The notes beneath the pieces are model-generated. The model saw nothing but the letters and a program-made list of their open reading frames with translations. It made no database searches and was not told the DNA's origin. DNA of 10,364 nt from Streptosporangiaceae bacterium (lineage in GTDB: Bacteria > Actinomycetota > Actinomycetes > Streptosporangiales > Streptosporangiaceae). Shown here one piece after another: positions 6,093 through 10,364 of this stretch (positions within the stretch are counted from its first letter, which is position 1; the number at the start of each line of letters is the position of its first letter). The position numbers were made by a program, and so were the translations under genes. The stretch lies in the NCBI GenBank assembly GCA_030041195.1, contig JASHOI010000596.1, positions 1 through 10,364 on the forward strand. Reading direction: 5' to 3'.

Positions 6093-7442
6093 CTAGCCGT
6101 GCTCCGGGGACCGGCGGCCGGCCGTCTGAGCCGAGCGCCCGAGTGCCCGTACCGTCCACCCGGCCGTGCGCCAGCGATCCAGCGGCAACGCGTTGCGCCC
6201 GTCGAAGATGCGCCGCCTGCGGACCACCGCGCCGAGAGCCGACGGGTCCAGCTCGCGGTACTCCGGCCATTCGGTCAGGTGCAGCACGATGTCCGCCTGC
6301 TCACAGGTTTCCTCGGCATCGAGCGCGTAGCCCAGGGCCGGGCACACCTTGCGCGCGTTGTCGGACGCCTTGGGATCGTGGACGCGCACCCGGGCGCCCT
6401 CCAGCTGCATCGCCGCGGCGATGTTCAGCGCCGGCGAGTCCCGCACGTCGTCGGTGGCCGGCTTGAAAGCGGCGCCAAGTACCGCGACATTGCGGCCGGT
6501 GAACGAGCCGCCCAGCAGGTCCCTGGCCAGCTCGAAGGCACGGGTCCGGCGGCTGGCGTTGACGTGGTCGACCTCGCGCAGGAACCCAACGGAATCGGCC
6601 ACGCCGAGCTCCGCCGCCCTGGCCATCAGCGCACGGATGTCCTTGGGCAGGCAGCCGCCGCCGAAGCCGATGCCCGCAGCGAGGAAACGGCGCCCGATCC
6701 GGTCGTCGTATCCCATGGCATCGGCGACGACGCTGACGTCGGCTCCCGCGGCGTCGCAGACGTCGGCGATCGCGTTGATGAACGAGATCTTGGTGGCCAG
6801 GAAGGCGTTCGCCGACACCTTCACCAGCTCGGCCGAGGCCAGATCGGTGGCGATGTACGGCACCCCCGCCTCGATGATCGGCGCGTAGATCGCGCGCAGG
6901 GTGGCATCGGCGCCCGCCGAGGCCACACCGCCCACCAGCCGGCTGGGCCGCAGGGTGTCTTCGACCGCGAAGCCTTCGCGGAGGAATTCCGGATTCCAGG
7001 CCAGCTCGACGCTCACCCCGCCCGGGGCGAGCTCACCGATCCTGGCGGTCAGCCGGGCGGCGGTACCGACCGGGACCGTCGACTTCCCCACCAGCAGGCA
7101 GTCCCGGGTGATCTGCGGTACCAGCCCGTTGATCACCGCGTGCACGGCCGTGAGGTCCGCCGCGTGGAAACCAGGAAGCTGGGGTGTCCCGACGCAGATG
7201 AAATGGACCTCACCGAACCGGGCCGCCTGCGCGAGCGAGGTCCCGAAGCGGAGCCTTCCCGAGCCGATCCCGCTGGACAGCACCTCGGACAGCCCCGGCT
7301 CGAAGAACGGCACCCGGCCGCCGGCCAGCGCGGCGATCTTCTCGGCGTCGGTGTCCACGCCGAGAACCTCGTGGCCGAGGTCGGCCAGGCAAGCGGCGTG
7401 CACGGCGCCGAGGTAGCCGGTGCCGATGACGGTGATGCGCAT
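6093..7442 (-). CDS. ugd: UDP-glucose 6-dehydrogenase
   Basis: This enzyme oxidises UDP-glucose to UDP-glucuronate with two NAD+, in the cytoplasm. The 449-residue length and domain order are typical. An N-terminal NAD-binding domain begins MRITVIGTGYLG. The central helical region has ELVKVSANAFLATKISFINAIA, with the conserved Lys and Asn. The catalytic cysteine is Cys264 in FGGGCLPKD, and a C-terminal UDP-binding domain contains AFKPATDDVRDSP. AAAGGAA lies eight bases before the ATG, and the GalE stop is 25 bases upstream. Its product is the substrate of the decarboxylase encoded two genes downstream and can also be a direct donor for the GT2 synthase. GDP-mannose dehydrogenase is a related alternative, but the overall sequence reads as the UDP-glucose enzyme. 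Confidence 0.93.
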   Translation of the reverse strand: MRITVIGTGYLGAVHAACLADLGHEVLGVDTDAEKIAALAGGRVPFFEPGLSEVLSSGIGSGRLRFGTSLAQAARFGEVHFICVGTPQLPGFHAADLTAVHAVINGLVPQITRDCLLVGKSTVPVGTAARLTARIGELAPGGVSVELAWNPEFLREGFAVEDTLRPSRLVGGVASAGADATLRAIYAPIIEAGVPYIATDLASAELVKVSANAFLATKISFINAIADVCDAAGADVSVVADAMGYDDRIGRRFLAAGIGFGGGCLPKDIRALMARAAELGVADSVGFLREVDHVNASRRTRAFELARDLLGGSFTGRNVAVLGAAFKPATDDVRDSPALNIAAAMQLEGARVRVHDPKASDNARKVCPALGYALDAEETCEQADIVLHLTEWPEYRELDPSALGAVVRRRRIFDGRNALPLDRWRTAGWTVRALGRSAQTAGRRSPEHG

Positions 7443-7467
7443 GGGAACGGTTCCTTTCGCGGTCGGG

Positions 7468-8523
7468 TCAGATCCGGCCGGTCAGCCGGCGGCGCTTCCG
7501 GGCTTCCGGGGTCTCCGCGTATCCGTGCGGGTTGAGCTGCTGGAACCGCCAGGCGTCCCGGCACATGGCGGTCAGGTCGAGGCGTGTCCGCCAGCCCCAT
7601 TCCTTCTCGATCTTGGCGGGCTCGGCGATGAGGGTCGCCACGTCTCCCGGCCGCCGCGCGGCCATGTCGAAGGGGACCGCCACGCCGCAGGTCTCCTGGA
7701 ACGCGGCCACGAGCTGGAGAACCGAGACGCCGGCCCCGGTGCCCAGGTTGAATGCCCGCAGGCCGGCCTCGTCGTCGAGGTGGTCCAGGGCGGCCTGGTG
7801 TGCACCGGCGACGTCCGCGACATGGACGTAGTCACGGACCGCGCTGCCGTCCGGGGTGTCGTAGTCGCCGCCGAAGACCGGCAGCCGCCCGAGCCGCCCG
7901 GCCGCGACCCGCAGGATGTACGGCATCAGGTTGCTGGGCACGCCGCGGGGATCTTCGCCGAGCAGCCCGCTGGGGTGCGCGCCGACCGGATTGAAATAGC
8001 GCAGCGCCACGACCGAAAGACCCGGGTAGCGGTCACACGCCGCGGCCAGGATCTGCTCGCAGATCAGCTTCGAGCGCGCGTAGGGGTTGGTCGGCCGCAT
8101 CGGGTCGTCCTCGGTGATCGGCGCGGTGTGCCCGGCGCCGTAAATGGAGCAGGATGAGGAGAACACCAGCCTGCTGACACCGTGCTCCAGCATGACTCGC
8201 AGGAGATTCGTGGTGCCCGCCACGTTGATGTCGAAGTAGTCGACTGGTATCCGCAGCGATTCGGCTATCGCCTTCTTGGCGGCGAAATGGATGACCGCCT
8301 CGATCGGGTACCTGGCGAACACCGCCGCCAGGGCGTGATGATCGCGGATGTCGAGCTCATGCGCGATGACCGGGCGGCCGGTCAGCCGGCGGACCGCATC
8401 CAGCGCCGCCGGGGAGCTGTTCGAATGGTCGTCGACAACGACGACATCCTGTCCGCGGTCCAGCAGCTCGACACACGTGTGGCTGCCGATGAAACCCGCT
8501 CCGCCGGTGACCAGGACCGCCAT
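7468..8523 (-). CDS. galE: UDP-glucose 4-epimerase
   Basis: This enzyme interconverts UDP-glucose and UDP-galactose using bound NAD. It has 351 residues from the ATG at 8523. Motifs are GGAGFIGSH at the N-terminus, SSSCSIYG around the catalytic serine, and Tyr148-x3-Lys152 in NPYARSKL. The galactose-nucleotide signatures RYFNPVGAHPSG and YDTPDGSAVRDYVHV follow. An in-frame ATG further upstream (8559) is unlikely, because the Rossmann fold begins directly at MAVLVTGG and a GGAGG precedes 8523. Its start codon overlaps the stop of the GT2 gene by one base (TGATG), so translation of the two is probably coupled. In this operon it most likely supplies UDP-galactose for the polymer. It could also serve galactose released by the neighbouring GH36 enzyme, but no galactokinase or uridylyltransferase is visible here. 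Confidence 0.93.
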   Translation of the reverse strand: MAVLVTGGAGFIGSHTCVELLDRGQDVVVVDDHSNSSPAALDAVRRLTGRPVIAHELDIRDHHALAAVFARYPIEAVIHFAAKKAIAESLRIPVDYFDINVAGTTNLLRVMLEHGVSRLVFSSSCSIYGAGHTAPITEDDPMRPTNPYARSKLICEQILAAACDRYPGLSVVALRYFNPVGAHPSGLLGEDPRGVPSNLMPYILRVAAGRLGRLPVFGGDYDTPDGSAVRDYVHVADVAGAHQAALDHLDDEAGLRAFNLGTGAGVSVLQLVAAFQETCGVAVPFDMAARRPGDVATLIAEPAKIEKEWGWRTRLDLTAMCRDAWRFQQLNPHGYAETPEARKRRRLTGRI

Positions 8524-10364
8524 CACATCCTCCGTTTCAGATTTGCCAGCCATTTCCACAGCGCCGGGTCATGCGGCATTTTCAGGAAGGAGGCCAGCAC
8601 GTAGGCCGGGTAGTGGGCGATCGCGAGCCCGACCGGGACGAACAGGAGCAGCCCGACGGCCAGCGCACCGCGGCCCGTCCGCCACAGCGCGGCCCGGCGG
8701 GTGACCCCGGCGCCGGCCGCGGTCTCGAGGGCATGCAGGGCCGGCACCGCCACGGACACGAGCGCGTAGGTCGTCCCGGTCAGGATGCTGAGAAACGCGT
8801 AGCCCGCGGTTTCCGGCTTGGCCTCGCCGACCAGGGCGGCACACGACGACCCGACGCTGATCGCGGCGTAGGGAACGATGAGCCGCAGCGGGAAGACCGC
8901 CAGCCCGCCCGACCCCTTCGGAGTGACCTTGAACGTCACGGCCCGGGGCCGGATCCGGTAGCGAACGGCGGAAGCGATGCCCCAGGCGATGAACGGCCAT
9001 CGGGTCAGCGAATACAGCCAGTTCTCCCAGCTGAAGATCGGCGCGTTCCGCGGCCGGAGCAGCCCGCGGCGTCGCAGCAGGAAGGCCATCAGCACCAGCC
9101 AGACCGAGATCGACCACCAGTGCAGCAGGAAGACGACGTAGTTCACGTTGATCCAGGGCCGCCCGGTCAGCGCGGCGACCGGGGCGAGGGCGATCCCGGC
9201 GAACGTGGTGGTTACCAGCAGGAGGTAATACGACAGCGCATACAGGAAACGGAATCGCAGCCGCCACCGCAGCCGCGACAGATTGCGCGGCACGAGCCCG
9301 AGCAGGACCGTGGTGAGGCTGCGCGACCACTGGTATTCCTGGACCACCATCGCCGGGAATGTGTTCGGGCCGTCACCGTGCGCTTCGGCGCTGATCGCGA
9401 ACGCCCCGTGCCACCCCGCCGAATTGAGCAGGTAGCTGGTGGAGAAGTCCTCGGCAAGCTCCGGGCCGATGCCGCCGATCTCCCGCAGCGCCTGGGTGCG
9501 AACCGCGTAATGCGAGCCGATGCACAGCGGTCCCCAGCCGTCGCTGTGGCCGAGCTGGAAGGCGCCATGGAACGTGGCCTCCCGGTACAGCCGCCCCCGC
9601 GCCGACCACGAGGTTTCCGCGTTGGCGTCGCAGACGCTCGGCGCCGCGACGTACCCGACGGCCGGATCGGAGAACGGCCGGACAACCTCGGCCAGGTAGT
9701 TGCGGGCCGGGCGGTGATCGCAGTCGAGCTGCGCGACAACGTCGTACCAGCGGTATCCCCAGTGGTCGTAGAAGTAGGCGAGGTTTCCTTCCTTGCAGCG
9801 GGTGCGCCGCGGCCACGTGTCCCGGTGATACTCCTCGACGCCGTTGCGGCTGGCGACCAGCACGTTGTTTCTGGCACACCAGCTCAGGATCTGGCTGGTG
9901 GGCTGTTCGTCGCACAGCCAGACGTCATAGGGAACCGGGAAATCCTGGCGCAGCATGGCCCGCAGCGTGGACCTGGCCACATCCCACGGTTCTGACGGTG
10001 CCCGCGTCACCACGAACGCGACCCGCAGCAACGGCACCGACAGCGAGCGGCTCACGTTCCGCAGCCGGTTGATGCCGGCGACGAAGAAGACCGGATAACA
10101 CGAGACGTAGCAGAGCACGGCGCTGTTGAGCGCCAGGCCAAGGATGCCGCGGCGGTGCACGGGTTCCAGCCACCATGCCCAGAACGCCGTGACGCAGATC
10201 GCCCAGCCCAGCGAGAGCACGGCGACGACCAGCCGGTCAACGGGACTCAGAATCGGCGCGAACGTGCTCTTGCGCAACCGCCGCTGCCCCTGCCGGGCCG
10301 CGAGGACCGGCCCGCCGGGCCTTACCTTCCTGACCTTCCCGGCCGACAGCCGGCGGATGTGCAT
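8523..10364 (-). CDS. Membrane GT2 glycosyltransferase, cellulose-synthase-like polysaccharide synthase
   Basis: This is a processive family-2 glycosyltransferase, predicted to polymerise sugars from UDP donors on the cytoplasmic face and export the chain. After a basic N-terminus, two membrane segments (about 45-68 and 74-97) precede the catalytic domain. Visible catalytic motifs are Asp152 (WLCDEQP), the metal-binding Asp214-Cys-Asp216 (QLDCDHRP), Glu305-Asp306 (LAEDFSTSY) and 342-346 QEYQW, in the place of the usual QxxRW. About five or six hydrophobic segments follow (from about 370 on), with FKVTPKG, typical of BcsA-like proteins, between them. No PilZ c-di-GMP domain is visible. It is the first gene of the five-gene operon seen here and overlaps galE by one base. 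Which sugar it uses (glucose, galactose, glucuronate or xylose) cannot be told. The ATG coincides with the last base of the window, so the true start may lie further upstream and no ribosome binding site can be checked. Confidence 0.88.
   Translation of the reverse strand: MHIRRLSAGKVRKVRPGGPVLAARQGQRRLRKSTFAPILSPVDRLVVAVLSLGWAICVTAFWAWWLEPVHRRGILGLALNSAVLCYVSCYPVFFVAGINRLRNVSRSLSVPLLRVAFVVTRAPSEPWDVARSTLRAMLRQDFPVPYDVWLCDEQPTSQILSWCARNNVLVASRNGVEEYHRDTWPRRTRCKEGNLAYFYDHWGYRWYDVVAQLDCDHRPARNYLAEVVRPFSDPAVGYVAAPSVCDANAETSWSARGRLYREATFHGAFQLGHSDGWGPLCIGSHYAVRTQALREIGGIGPELAEDFSTSYLLNSAGWHGAFAISAEAHGDGPNTFPAMVVQEYQWSRSLTTVLLGLVPRNLSRLRWRLRFRFLYALSYYLLLVTTTFAGIALAPVAALTGRPWINVNYVVFLLHWWSISVWLVLMAFLLRRRGLLRPRNAPIFSWENWLYSLTRWPFIAWGIASAVRYRIRPRAVTFKVTPKGSGGLAVFPLRLIVPYAAISVGSSCAALVGEAKPETAGYAFLSILTGTTYALVSVAVPALHALETAAGAGVTRRAALWRTGRGALAVGLLLFVPVGLAIAHYPAYVLASFLKMPHDPALWKWLANLKRRM
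8529..8533 (-). promoter_or_regulatory. Ribosome binding site of galE inside the end of the GT2 gene
   Basis: On the minus strand, GGAGG lies five bases before the galE ATG and within the last codons of the GT2 gene. Together with the TGATG overlap of stop and start, it supports translational coupling and settles the galE start at 8523. Confidence 0.7.

Noticed and set aside
4593..7535. A 980-codon open frame on the plus strand
   Set aside because: It is antisense to the beta-helix and UDP-glucose dehydrogenase genes, both of which have clear family motifs on the minus strand. Long shadow frames are expected in GC-rich coding DNA, and its translation resembles no family I know.
8571..9995. 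A 474-codon open frame on the plus strand
   Set aside because: It is antisense to the GT2 synthase, whose membrane segments and catalytic motifs are on the minus strand. The predicted product is an Arg/Gln/Pro-rich shadow sequence.

Overview
The window is GC-rich, with strong G/C bias at third codon positions and genes packed almost end to end. Several features fit a high-GC actinobacterium: a TTG start behind a strong Shine-Dalgarno, a probably leaderless regulator gene, and LacI/GH36-type sugar genes. I cannot name the genus from the sequence. Every base lies in or within about 105 bases of a coding region, and I see no RNA gene, insertion sequence or CRISPR array.

Left part (1-3508): a sugar-catabolism module. 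A LacI-family repressor (105-1214, minus) is divergent from a cytoplasmic GH36 alpha-galactosidase-like glycosidase (1319-3508, plus). The roughly 100-base region between them holds a perfect 14-bp palindrome overlapping predicted promoters for both genes, and a second one lies in the first codons of the repressor. Both palindromes have the TGTGA-N4-TCACA form of the ideal E. coli lac operator, and the repressor carries the same recognition helix (YQTVSRV) as E. coli LacI. The 5' end of another minus-strand gene (1-77) follows the repressor closely and may be co-transcribed with it.

Right part (3314-10364): a compact five-gene minus-strand operon for making an exopolysaccharide. In order of transcription it encodes a membrane GT2 polysaccharide synthase of the cellulose-synthase-like type, UDP-glucose 4-epimerase (GalE), UDP-glucose 6-dehydrogenase, a secreted lipoprotein with a right-handed parallel beta-helix, and a UDP-glucuronate decarboxylase (UDP-xylose synthase). 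Intergenic distances run from a 1-base stop/start overlap to 25 bases. The three nucleotide-sugar enzymes can together supply UDP-galactose, UDP-glucuronate and UDP-xylose from UDP-glucose. The synthase would polymerise and export one or more of these sugars. The surface lipoprotein has the fold of polysaccharide lyases and C5-epimerases and probably binds or modifies the product. The polymer itself cannot be read from the sequence.

The two modules converge. The decarboxylase reading frame has no stop where its conserved domain ends and runs 195 bases antisense into the 3' end of the glycosidase gene. The most notable points are this convergent overlap, the lac-like operator/repressor pair, the beta-helix lipoprotein embedded in a UDP-uronate/UDP-xylose operon, and the variant motifs in the GT2 and GH36 enzymes.
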